From positions 539,122,315-539,186,314 of the forward strand of contig CM077115.1 of NCBI GenBank assembly GCA_039619475.1: DNA of 64,000 nucleotides, given 5' to 3'. The stretch's first letter is position 1, and each line of letters opens with the position of its first letter. Shown piece by piece: positions 55,247-64,000 of this stretch. This DNA is from Icerya purchasi (Eukaryota; Arthropoda; Insecta; Hemiptera; Monophlebidae). The translations under genes and the position numbers were made by a program. The notes beneath the pieces were generated by a model. The model saw only the letters and a list, made by a program, of their open reading frames with translations, had not been told where the DNA came from and did no database searches.

Positions 55247-56987
55247 TATATATATATATATAAACTCGGCCATTTTGGCCTCGCAAGGGGCTGCGCCCCG
55301 TGACCCCTCTTGCTTTTATTTATGTCTCTTTCTCTTCTATACTTTGTATAAAATAATCAAAATTTACAACTTAATTCTTACTGGCATCAACACAAAAAGA
55401 AAAAGCAAAACATAATCACAAAAATCCTATCCTAACATTTAACTTTCATTACATAAAATTAAGATATTGTTTCATTACATTTTTCCTTACATATTTCGTT
55501 ACATAAAATTGTGATATTTTTTAAATAACTATAACAAAAATTCTATAAAATATAACAAACGTTACATAAAATTGGGACATTCTGCGTTACATAAAATTGG
55601 GACATTTTTTTGGGACGTTTTTTCTAGGAATTACGTTGTAATTAATATACATGCATAAACATATAATACATACACATCGTATATGCAAATATATTGTCCA
55701 GCACACGTCAAATATATGAATACACTGACATGCGGAGGCGAAAAAATTAAAATTAAGCTAAAACAGAAAATAGAAATAAGAAATAAAACAAAATATAACA
55801 TCAAAAGTGAAATAGAAAAAATTTATTTTCTCTTACTTTTCTTCTTATTTTGATCTGAATTAAAGTTCTTTATAAGAGATAATTTATAAGTGCGTGTTAC
55901 CTGGTCAGGGAGTCTACGAGATTTTTTCTTCATCTTTTTATAATTTTAAAGACTTATACATATTGAATAAGAGCATTATTGAATAGGAAAATACTTCAAC
56001 TGTTGTCTAGTTATGCCAGAAGTAAGTAACATGTTAAATTTTTTGTCTGTCCTTTAGAACACATAAAAAAAGTTCCACTTCTTACAACTTCGGTACGGCT
56101 CGAATAAGTTCGGTACGCCACGGATTGTACGTTCTAACTAATGATAAAATGCACTTTTGTAAATTTAATAATTTATTTATATAATATTTAACGGTATCAT
56201 TAGACCATACATTAATCGAATAGCGCTCTAAATACAAACAATGAAGACATTTAATACTGTAGAGAATTATTTGAAATAAGGGAAATATCTGGGTGGTCCA
56301 TGTAACTTATTTGCAAAGCACAAAACATGATTATGCCGACTTCATTCAAAGCCTAGATTAATTTAAAGAGAAATTTTCCCGGCAATTTTTCGCGCAAATT
56401 ACTGTGCGCTGGAAGAATTTAATCTTATCTAGGTCTATATTAAGATAAAGTTCGATTAACCAGTTATTAATTTTCAAAAAATGTTTTAGAATTCGATTTT
56501 GTAGAATAATTAAATGTCGGAAATTTACCGCCACCGCAGTATCTTCAGCAAAACTTAGAACTTTACCAGAAATATTTAAATTACATACATCACTGACGTG
56601 TATGTATTCAAAAATAGATATACTCCTTGTGGTATATGCACCGTTTCATCGCTTAGTATGTTGTATAGTTTAGTAACATATTTGTTAAGTAGAAAAATGA
56701 TAATAAATAAATAATAACCGGCTTTATCATTAAAAAATGTTTTATAATTCTTCGAAGGTAGAAAAAAATTTAGTAAAATATTGCACGCAGTAGCGAACAT
56801 TTAGCTAAATTAATCTCCTTCGACAATCCACAACTAGCATCTGTGAATGAAACACAATTAAACAAAAACTTTTCAGCAAATCAGTACGGGAAAGTTACTG
56901 GTGGTTTATGAAAGATTAAAAAGGAAAATTCGATGATAAAGAACGAAGAAAAAAGGATAATACGAGCGCATAGTTCACCGTACACAA
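55247..56987. other. AT-rich stretch; short GTTACATAAAATTG repeats
   Basis: No gene seen. GTTACATAAAATTG-type units occur at about 55448, 55496, 55558 and 55583, a small imperfect tandem cluster. An (AT)n run opens the stretch, followed by a GC-rich patch (GGGGCTGCGCCCCGTGACCCC). Confidence 0.45.
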
Positions 56988-57371
56988 TTAAGTCTGCCTA
57001 TTGTACTTGTTTCTGTCTGTCATAATAGCGGCTTTTCTACAACTCCGGCAGAACTTTGCTATTCTAAGAAAAATACCTAACGTTAAGAATGACCGGTCTA
57101 CCAGATCTAATAAACTACGTGTAGTATTGTCTAGGCTCGCATTCGCATGGTCTTGGTACGCTTCAAAATCACTATCGCTCTCTGATTGCACATTACCGCC
57201 TTCATCAGACACTGATAGTTCGATTTCGTTTTCCGAGAATCGTCTAGGCGGACTATTAAATAATGGAATGGTGATTTCATCCAAATGCGGTACCGGCCTC
57301 CTTGATAAATTAAGATCGGGATATGTCCATTTATTTCTATTGCTCCGAGAAATGTCTTTGATATTCGCCAT
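56988..57371 (-). pseudogene. Small ORF, possible fragment of a repeat-borne protein
   Basis: A 127-codon minus-strand frame with a start SRSNRNKWTYPDLNLSRRPV, then PHLDEITIPLF and an acidic stretch (SDEGGNVQSESDSDFEAYQD), then LLDLVDRSF. The order 'RPVPH.....PIP.F', acid stretch, 'LNDLVRDL' is one I recall from uncharacterised proteins recurring in arthropod genomes; this is not verified. The tail after residue 95 looks like another frame. The larger plus-strand frame over the same bases has no motif, and I take it as the shadow. Confidence 0.35.
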
Positions 57372-58103
57372 TCAAAATAACACTTATCATAATGGTTCCT
57401 CGGTTCCCTCCAAACCATTGCCACTCCAAACTTTAGACATTTTCTCTTTTCAATTGTCCATGTCGCAAATGTTCAACGCATGTTGCAACACTAAATATGG
57501 AGCTCGAGCTTTATTTCAGTTTTCTAAGTGAACGCCGAAATAAGCAAGGTAACACCGTTTCACAAAGGCAGAAGTAGGTTTTCTGCTTTATTTTAAAGTG
57601 TATTCGCCACAGTGAAAGCACAACTGCAATTACGCAAAATTAATTGTAAATTGAACCGGATACAGCAGTGGCAGATTCCGGATAATATATATCGGCGGGT
57701 ATGAGAGAGCGGGGGTTAGGCAGGTATAAAAGGTCTAAGTTGTACAGATATCGGCAATTTTTATTGCCTAATATAATCTAGTTTTAGGTACCACGTTTCC
57801 GTTTAAGCCTGTAAAGGTACCATTATTTCATTATTTGTGCCTTTTATAAAAATGAAAATCAATTAACTTGTATCTCGAAAACTGGAGCTGCTACAAAAAA
57901 AAACAACTAGGTATCTTTGAATTTAGGTCATCAAATATATCCAAAATTAGTTCCAAGTTTTCCGGCACCAAAAAAAAAAAAAAAAATTGTTATCCTGTGT
58001 TACAGTATAATAAGATGTTTCACTCCGATACGGCGGATCCTCTCCCGGTCGCCAGTAGCTCTCTCGTAATGGTACTTGATAACTGTAGTCTAGTTACAGG
58101 GAT

Positions 58104-58903
58104 AATTTAAAACATGCTTAGCTGGTGTCCCACAGGGCAGTGTGTTGGGGCCAATTTTATTTAACATATTCCTTTATGATTTCCCTGTATCGCCCCGCAT
58201 TAACACGGCGCTCTTTGCCGATGATGCTGTGCTATATTGCAGCTCATACAGACCGAATGCAATAGCCAACAAGTTCCAACATGAGGTTGACCGCGTCCTT
58301 CGCTTTTTTAAAAAATGGCGTATCTCTATTAATCCGGCAAAATCTGAGGCAATTCTATTTTCTCGTAGGTACCCATTGACCCCTAAGAAACTGCATATAC
58401 TAGGTACCGATATTCCTTGGTCCGACCAAGCTCGATACCTCGGCGTAATATTAGATAAAAGGTTAAACTTTAATAAACATCTCGATCATGCAGTCGCCAA
58501 AACTAATCGCGCTATCTGCGCTATTTATCCAATGTTCCATCGCAAATCGTTTCTAAATATTCACAACAAATTAATTCTATATAAGGCACTTATTAGACCA
58601 ATCTTAACCTACGCATCGCCTGTGTGGTCCTCAGTTTCTAACGCCCGCTTTAAACAATTACAGCTTATACAAAATAGATGTCTCAGGTGCGTACTAAACG
58701 CATCCCGCTACTCCAGAATTCGAATGATCCATAATGTCCTCAAACTACCCCATATCTTCGTAATTATGTACTATCTTCGGCAAAAAAATTTTTTGAAAAT
58801 TGCTCGACCCATAGTAATCCACTTATTAACTACATCGGGAATTACGATTCCAGGCAACTCCAATTTATGTATTCAAAATATAAGCACAGCGTCTAAAGCA
58901 TAA
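58104..58903 (+). pseudogene. Jockey-like LINE reverse transcriptase C-terminal half
   Basis: The frame carries LAGVPQGSVLGPILFNIF (RT motif B), TALFADDAVLY (motif C, FADD), then WRISINPAKSEAILFS and ARYLGVILDKRLNFNKH of the thumb. It continues through LIRPILTYASPVWSS and KQLQLIQNRCLRCVLNA. This is the diagnostic series of Jockey-type RTs. The frame is open from about 58104, but the N-terminal RT and endonuclease are missing and the C-terminus is short. Confidence 0.8.
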
Positions 58904-59230
58904 TCTTCTATAATCTTTTACCAGTATATGTTATATCATTTCTTTATTTTTTTCACTCACAGTCCTGTTCCTCACTTGTTGTATCTGAATCCTTATTCCT
59001 TAAGCTGACTTTATTCTCAACTACTCATCATATCCGCGCGTAGGTTTTTTTAAATTTTTTCCTACAATGACACTATTGCTAAATTTTTAATTGTAATAAC
59101 CTATAATCGTTTTTATATGTTGCATCGTGCAGTAAGGCAATTCGTCGATACGCTAGTTCAACTTGTACTGCTAACGTTATGTTGTATCGTAATTTGCATA
59201 AATATATTCTTTCTTTCTTTCTTTCTTTCC
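58104..59230 (+). mobile_element. 5'-truncated Jockey-like LINE fragment
   Basis: The coding part begins abruptly within the RT and runs to 58903. A 3' untranslated part follows, ending near an A/T-rich tract and a (TTTC)n microsatellite at 59205-59230. Upstream sequence has stops in this frame, so the 5' half is absent. Confidence 0.7.
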
Positions 59231-59919
59231 TCTATTTCTAGTCACCTACATAATAACAATGACGATAAGGATAACAATAATAATAGTCGAGATAAAAGTG
59301 GTGATAGAGGTAGCCGTAATAATAGTACAATTGTTTAGATACAATTAACCCGAATAATAATAAAAATACTCGTAATATATCAAGAAATGATGTTAGCTCT
59401 GACGCTGATGCATCTAAATAAATAAATATAACCCAGCTTACAATAGCGATTCTAAACACACTTCAAAGTTTTTATCAAAAAATTAAATACGGATAATCAG
59501 GAACAATTTCGCGTATCGATCAGCGCGCTTAAAGTCACCCAAATTTTAATGAAGTCCACTTATGTAAAGAGATTTTAACGAAATTTAAAAGTTCGGACGT
59601 AGCAGAGTCTTTGTTAATTTTGCTTCTCTTGTCTCGGCAAATAATTTAGCTAGAAATGACTGCTTTTTTATCTCAAGAACAGGAATTATTAAGGGTATCG
59701 ATATCGAATAGAATAAAACAAAATTATTGGAAATGATTCTCTGTGAACCGTGTATATAGTTAATTATGTAAAGAGACTAAAAAAGGCGTGTTATTGTAAA
59801 TGGCGAGATTAAATTCGTACCGAGTCCTACGGCTTTAGTATCTTCCGAGGGACAAAACCTTCCTTTGTAGTACGTCTTCATGTGAAATGTGCATTTCCGT
59901 TGTGAGCTGTCTGTTCGCG

Positions 59920-60110
59920 AATCAATGCAAAAGTAGTCCGAGTTGTGTCAGATGCGGAAGAAAGGACCATTTAGAAGCTGAGTGTAACAGTCAAGTGGGA
60001 TTCTGTGTGTATTTTGCGGTGACAACCATAAATCCACAAATACATCCTGCCCCGAGAGGAACAGACAGCACAACATCAGCGAGTTATCGACTTCTTATAA
60101 CTTGAGTTTT
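59920..60110 (+). pseudogene. LINE ORF1 zinc-knuckle fragment
   Basis: A knuckle CVRCGRKDHLEAEC (C-2-C-4-H-4-C) is followed by the start of a second (FCVY...), where a 2-base insertion shifts the frame. The shifted frame continues with a G-D-N-H-K-S-T-N and CPER block. Paired CCHC knuckles of this kind occur in ORF1/Gag-like proteins of Jockey- and I-type LINEs. Confidence 0.6.
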
Positions 60111-60400
60111 CAAAAGGCTTCATTTGAAATTGCGAAGACCTACCATAAAAATGACTTATAATCGAATGATGACAATTACCCGTCCTTGCCATCCAGTGAA
60201 CCTGACATAGATACACCGAACATATCTAAAACCAGGCCCCCTTTCTAGAAAAACAGGATTTTTTGATAAAAACCATCTAGTTCCTAAAAACGATCCTGTT
60301 CGGAAACGGTCAGTATCATTCTTCTCCTCGGACGTGGATAGGAGAAATAGAGAACGGATGCATACAATGAAAAAAATAATTATTGAAAAACGACAGGTAA

Positions 60401-60877
60401 ATGCCGCCAGTTTTCCACTTGCCGGTACATCTGTCAAGTCTCTTCAATCGTCTGCTAAGCTCATTCCAGACTACAGTTAAACTCGTATTCCTCCTCATTC
60501 TCAAATCCGTATTCCTCCTATCTACTATCGTCTCATCCATGGTTTTTAAATTTTCCCTCCATGCGGCGTTGAACTCTCTCTGCAATCTTTCGCCTACGCT
60601 TTGGGCACAGTTTGCTTCCCGCTTCCATATTTCGCTTCTATCTAGTCACCTCTCCTCTCTGTTACCTACACCATTTTCTCGCAACTTTATAAGTGACGCT
60701 AATCACATTTTGTTTGAATGCACCTGTATCGCTTCCGAACGTTATTCCTTTTACTCTTCACTTCTGCCAAATGATCTTCCAACTCCCCGCATTGTGTATC
60801 TTTTGTTCTCTCCTTGCCATCATCCTCGGTCATTCCAGGACTTCAGTCTTTCCCATCTTCGATATCTGATCGCATAA
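60401..60877 (+). pseudogene. LINE ORF2 C-terminal fragment
   Basis: The shared block with the LINE at 40280-40789 is clear: F-x-SDANHILFECTCIASERYSF followed by YSSLLPNDLPTPRIVYLLFS. The part before about residue 40 is probably not in the original frame. It is non-functional on its own. Confidence 0.6.
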
Positions 60878-60959
60878 ACATTTGATTACGCTTCTCATCC
60901 TTTTCCTCTTTCTCGGACTCATGCCTTTTTCTTTTTTTTTGACGAATCCAACAAAATAA

Positions 60960-62270
60960 AAAAAAAACGGGAGAAGTATAAAATAAGAATAATTTTGGTA
61001 TTTAAAGTCCAAAATTTCTGAAAATTCAAACTTAAAGCGTTAAGACTGGAAAATAGAGAAAATTCCACAACCAATTCCATGGTAGCTGGAAGGTCATTCT
61101 TTAAATGATGCATTTCAATCTTAAAAACATATCTATTATCTAAAACCCCAAAATGTTAAAATGAAAAGCCCCAAAATTCTGAAAAAAGTGAAAATTATGT
61201 TTAATTAATTGCAGTAAAAGAAATAAACAGCCCTTCCCATGATAGCTAAATGATTATTTGTTTTTTAAAGGGTCTATTTTTTTTTTTCATTTTTATTTTA
61301 TCTGCCTCTCAACTTTGGTTTTTATCGCTAAAATGTAGAAAAAAGTGAAACTCCTAAATTTTATAATTAACGGGCCCAAATTTTGAAAAACATTCAAATC
61401 CAGTTTTCAGAGAAAAATGTTCAGAACAGTCTATAGCGGGTTCTATATGAGTTACGGTATTGGTTTTCATTCAAACCCGCATGCCAAGATGTTCCGAATA
61501 CAGGAGAAAGATAAAATAAGAAACATTTTGATACTTCGAGTCCAAAATTTGTGAACATGCACATTTAATCGTTTTGACTAGAACATAAATAAAGGTCCAC
61601 AGCTCATTCCATGGTAGGTGGAGGGTCACTACTTTCTTTAAATAATGTGCTACAATCGCTAGAATATAGAAAGAATCCGAAATCTAATAAAATTTAATTA
61701 GAAGGTCCCGAACTTTTTTCAAAGTGGAAATCACAGCTAACAAGAACTATTTTTTTAGAGAATTCCACAGCCAGTTCTATACGAGGTACGATATTAATTT
61801 TCTTTTTAATCTGCACACTAAGATCACCGAAATACAGAAAAATAACAAATTCGAAAAGTTTTGATGTTTATGGACGACAATTTATGAAAATACACGCCTA
61901 AAGTATTAGGACTGTAAAATAAAAAAATGTCTACAGCTCATTCCATATCCCTAGAACATATGAAGAATCTAAAACCCCGAAATTTTAAAATGAAAAGCCC
62001 AAAATTTTGAAAGAAGTGAAAAGTAGGTTTAAAAAAATTTTTTGGGAAAATTCCACAATTGGAGCCATATGAGTTATGGAAAAAAATTTTTTAGGATATT
62101 CCAGAGATGGTTCAATGTTATTTACTATATTTATTTCCTTTCCAATATGTATACTAAGGTCTACAGAACACAGGGGAGATATAAAATTTGATAGATTTCA
62201 GTTTTTGGGGACAAAAATTTGCAAAAATGCACATTTCAAACAGTAAAAGGAAATATACAATCTTTCGGTA
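60960..62270 (-). repeat. Degenerate ~165-bp satellite-like repeat
   Basis: Landmarks of the type CCACAGCTCATTCCATGG and CACAGCCAGTTCTATACGAG occur at about 61063, 61228, 61430, 61595, 61767, 61932 and 62044, with typical spacing 165-200 bp. Two unit types alternate, so the dimer is about 330 bp. The sequence is the inverted counterpart of 7300-8120. Confidence 0.6.
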
Positions 62271-62387
62271 AATTTACAGTTACACGGCACCAGTTCATTT
62301 TCCGTCTTTACAGTTCATTTTATTCATCTCAATAATTTATTGTTTTTAAAATATTTCACTCTTTCTTTTTTTTTTTGATCTTTTTTA

Positions 62388-62815
62388 TTATATTTCGGTA
62401 TTACAGGTTTGGCTTGAGGTTTATTTTCTTTTTAGTTATATTTCGGTATTACAGGTTTGGCGGTATTACAGGTTTGGCGGTATTACAGGTTTGGCTTGAG
62501 GTTTATTTTCTTTTTAGTTATATTTCGGTATTACAGGTTTGGCTTGAGGTTTATTTTCTTTTTAGTTATATTTCGGTATTACAGGTTTGGCTTGAGGTTT
62601 ATTTTCTATTTAGTTATATTTCAGTATTACAGGTTTGGCTTGAGGTTTATTTTCTTTTTAGTTATATTTCGGTATTACAGGTTTGGCTTGAGGTTTATTT
62701 TCTTTTTAGTTATATTTCGGTATTACAGGTTTGGCTTGAGGTTTATTTTCTTTTTAGTTATATTTCGGTATTACAGGTTTGGCTTGAGGTTTATTTTCGT
62801 TTTAATTCATTTTAA
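62388..62815. repeat. 48-bp minisatellite with 17-bp subunits
   Basis: The unit contains CGGTATTACAGGTTTGGC, TTGAGGTTTATTTTC and TTTTTAGTTATATTT. TTACAGG starts at 62401, 62449, 62466, 62483, 62531, 62579, 62627, 62675, 62723 and 62771: mostly steps of exactly 48 bp, with two 17-bp steps. As 48 is a multiple of three, long open frames arise (16-residue repeats such as VWLEVYFLFSYISVLQ), but two frames are open at once, so they are by-products. Confidence 0.9.
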
Positions 62816-62835
62816 TTTATTTTTATTTACTTTGT

Positions 62836-62985
62836 TTGGTGGCTTGTTTATTTATTTTTATTTACTGGCTGCCACTTTCTACTACTCTTGTCTGACCGTT
62901 GGTTTAGTGGATTGTTTATTTTCTTTTTAATTATATTTTTATTTGCTGGCTGCCACTTCTACTGCTCTCGTCTAACTGCTTTTAT
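62836..62985. repeat. ~80-bp imperfect tandem duplication
   Basis: TATTTACTGGCTGCCACTTT (near 62857) with TACTACTCTTGTCTGACCG recurs about 80 bp later as TGCTGGCTGCCACTTC with TACTGCTCTCGTCTAACTGC. It is a non-coding duplication next to the minisatellite. Confidence 0.6.
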
Positions 62986-63403
62986 ATTCTTTCATTTCAA
63001 TTTACGTTCCACTAGGAAAATCAAGGTATGTAATTTTTAACTTTTCGTATTAATGTAATTTTTCATATTTAACATTTCTTCATTTTATTCAAATATAATT
63101 TAATTTCCGTAACGTTCTAGCTTTATTATCCAATGAAGATCGAATTATGTGACGCGGTCTGTAAGCCGAGCTACTTCGATTTCATGGCATTTGCGGAAGA
63201 AGATGCCATCAAATTTTACATTAAACACCGGGTTCTTCCTTTTTTCAGGTTTTTACACTTTATTCCTTTTTTTTTTCCCTTCACGAAGTATCATTTTTCC
63301 TGTCTACTTTTGCGGTATTTTTTTAAAATTTATTTAATTCATTTTTCGTTCTATTTCTCGTATGATTGTTACGTTACTTCGCTTCTTTCCACGTCATATT
63401 CGT

Positions 63404-63486
63404 AATTTCAGTTTGCTCATTTCCATTATTCACGGTGGGTTAGTTCACCTACCGTGAATAACAACAGAAATGAACGAACTGAAATT
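63404..63486. repeat. Inverted repeat (hairpin, ~36-bp arms)
   Basis: AATTTCAGTTTGCTCATTTC ... TTATTCACGGT is mirrored by ACCGTGAATAA ... GAAATGAACGAACTGAAATT with one short bulge; the loop is about 12 bases. It is possibly a tiny foldback element or structured RNA. Short direct repeats (GACCAAAAATGAACT) follow at 63487 and 63521. Confidence 0.7.
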
Positions 63487-63689
63487 GACCAAAAATGAAC
63501 TAAACGAACGAACTAAAATTATGACCAAAAATGAACTGGTGCCGCCTATCCGAACGCTTACCAATCTTTCTACGGCAGCTGAATGGTCAATTGTTTTTAA
63601 AATGACCTATTTCAAACACGAGAACATAGGACTCTTAAAACTTTGTGATTATCCGGCGCAAACTTTGAAAAACAAGAAGATCAAGTTTT

Positions 63690-64000
63690 GAGTGAAAAGT
63701 GCCTAGAAAATTTTATAGCTATTTCTACGCGAGTTACGAAAAATTATTTTCTTTCTGACCTACATGCCAAGGTCTCCCGAATACAGGAAAAGTATAAAAT
63801 AAGAATAATTTTTCTATTTAGAGTCCAAAATTTCTGAAATTTCAAACTTAAATCGTTAAGACTGGAAAATAGAGATAATTCCGCAGCCCATTCCATGCGA
63901 GCTGGAACGTCAATATTTTCTTTAAATGATGCAATTCAATCTCAAGAACATATATATAATCTTTAAATCCCGAAGGTGTAATATGAAATGTTCCAAATTT
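63690..64000 (-). repeat. Satellite-like repeat, further units
   Basis: Same family as 60960-62270: CGCAGCCCATTCCATGCGAG near 63880, and CTACGCGAGTTACGAAAAAT with CAAGGTCTCCCGAATACAGG near 63726-63785. It runs off the window edge. Confidence 0.6.

Larger units (their letters stand above)
59887..60955 (+). mobile_element. Internally deleted I-like LINE copy
   Basis: The left part encodes an ORF1 zinc-knuckle segment, the right part the ORF2 C-terminus, joined within about 300 bp of non-coding sequence near 60150-60390. Endonuclease, RT and RNase H are all missing. The right part matches the C-terminus of the LINE at 40157-44260. An A-rich run at 60950-60968 may be the tail. Confidence 0.6.

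Noticed and set aside
57001..57531. 176-codon plus-strand frame
   Set aside because: Opposite a minus-strand frame with a better composition and possible family resemblance; no motif seen.
62388..62815. CRISPR-like array
   Set aside because: Units are contiguous without unique spacers, and the context is eukaryotic; it is a minisatellite.
62375..62930. Two long overlapping frames of hydrophobic 16-residue repeats
   Set aside because: They result from the 48-bp minisatellite period; two frames are open at once, so neither is convincing as a gene.

Overview
This is an AT-rich window of animal, most probably insect, nuclear DNA. The signs are spliced PIF/Harbinger genes (MADF-BESS plus DDE nuclease), BED-finger hAT transposases, Jockey-like and I-like LINEs, gypsy-type LTR elements and a tRNA-derived SINE. 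I cannot name the species. I found no host gene that I would defend: nearly everything recognisable is a transposable element (TE), usually nested in another, as expected of heterochromatin or a TE graveyard.

Layout. 1-16316: two copies (A, B) of a large non-coding repeat with short inverted ends (GATCAATCTCAG...). Copy A carries a SINE, a gypsy-type LTR element with gag and protease but no reverse transcriptase (1992-5875, TSD ATAAC) and a 3.5 kb repeat insertion. Copy B carries a decayed hAT element, a second hAT relic and a solo LTR. 16442-20576: hAT-like non-autonomous elements, a mariner-type foldback whose arms encode a helix-turn-helix domain, and an inverted, deleted hAT copy split by a LINE fragment. 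20829-24905: a PIF/Harbinger element with a spliced MADF-BESS gene and a spliced but frameshifted transposase whose intron holds an inverted copy of a MADF exon. 24906-28337: a TIR transposon with a decayed minus-strand ORF of unknown function. 28350-28958: solo LTR of the first LTR family. 29790-37136: copy C of the large repeat, holding an apparently intact hAT element (33278-37005, 616-aa transposase).

39850-55246: a second gypsy-type LTR element. A 5'-truncated I-like LINE is inserted in its 5' LTR. Its Gag ends in an SGNH-hydrolase-like domain in place of a zinc knuckle. Its Pol (protease, RT, RNase H, integrase) has one in-frame stop, and 3.4 kb of unassigned sequence follows before the 3' LTR. 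55247-64000: LINE fragments (Jockey-like and a deleted I-like copy), degenerate ~160 bp satellite-like sequence also present inverted at 7.3-8.1 kb, a 48-bp minisatellite and a hairpin.

Most promising leads: the Gag-SGNH fusion; the RT-less LTR element with an acidic ORF, confirmed by a paralogous empty site within the window; the inverted MADF exon inside the transposase intron; and the 24.9-28.3 kb TIR transposon. No CRISPR array, rRNA or intact tRNA was seen. All family calls come from motifs read by eye; no database search was possible.
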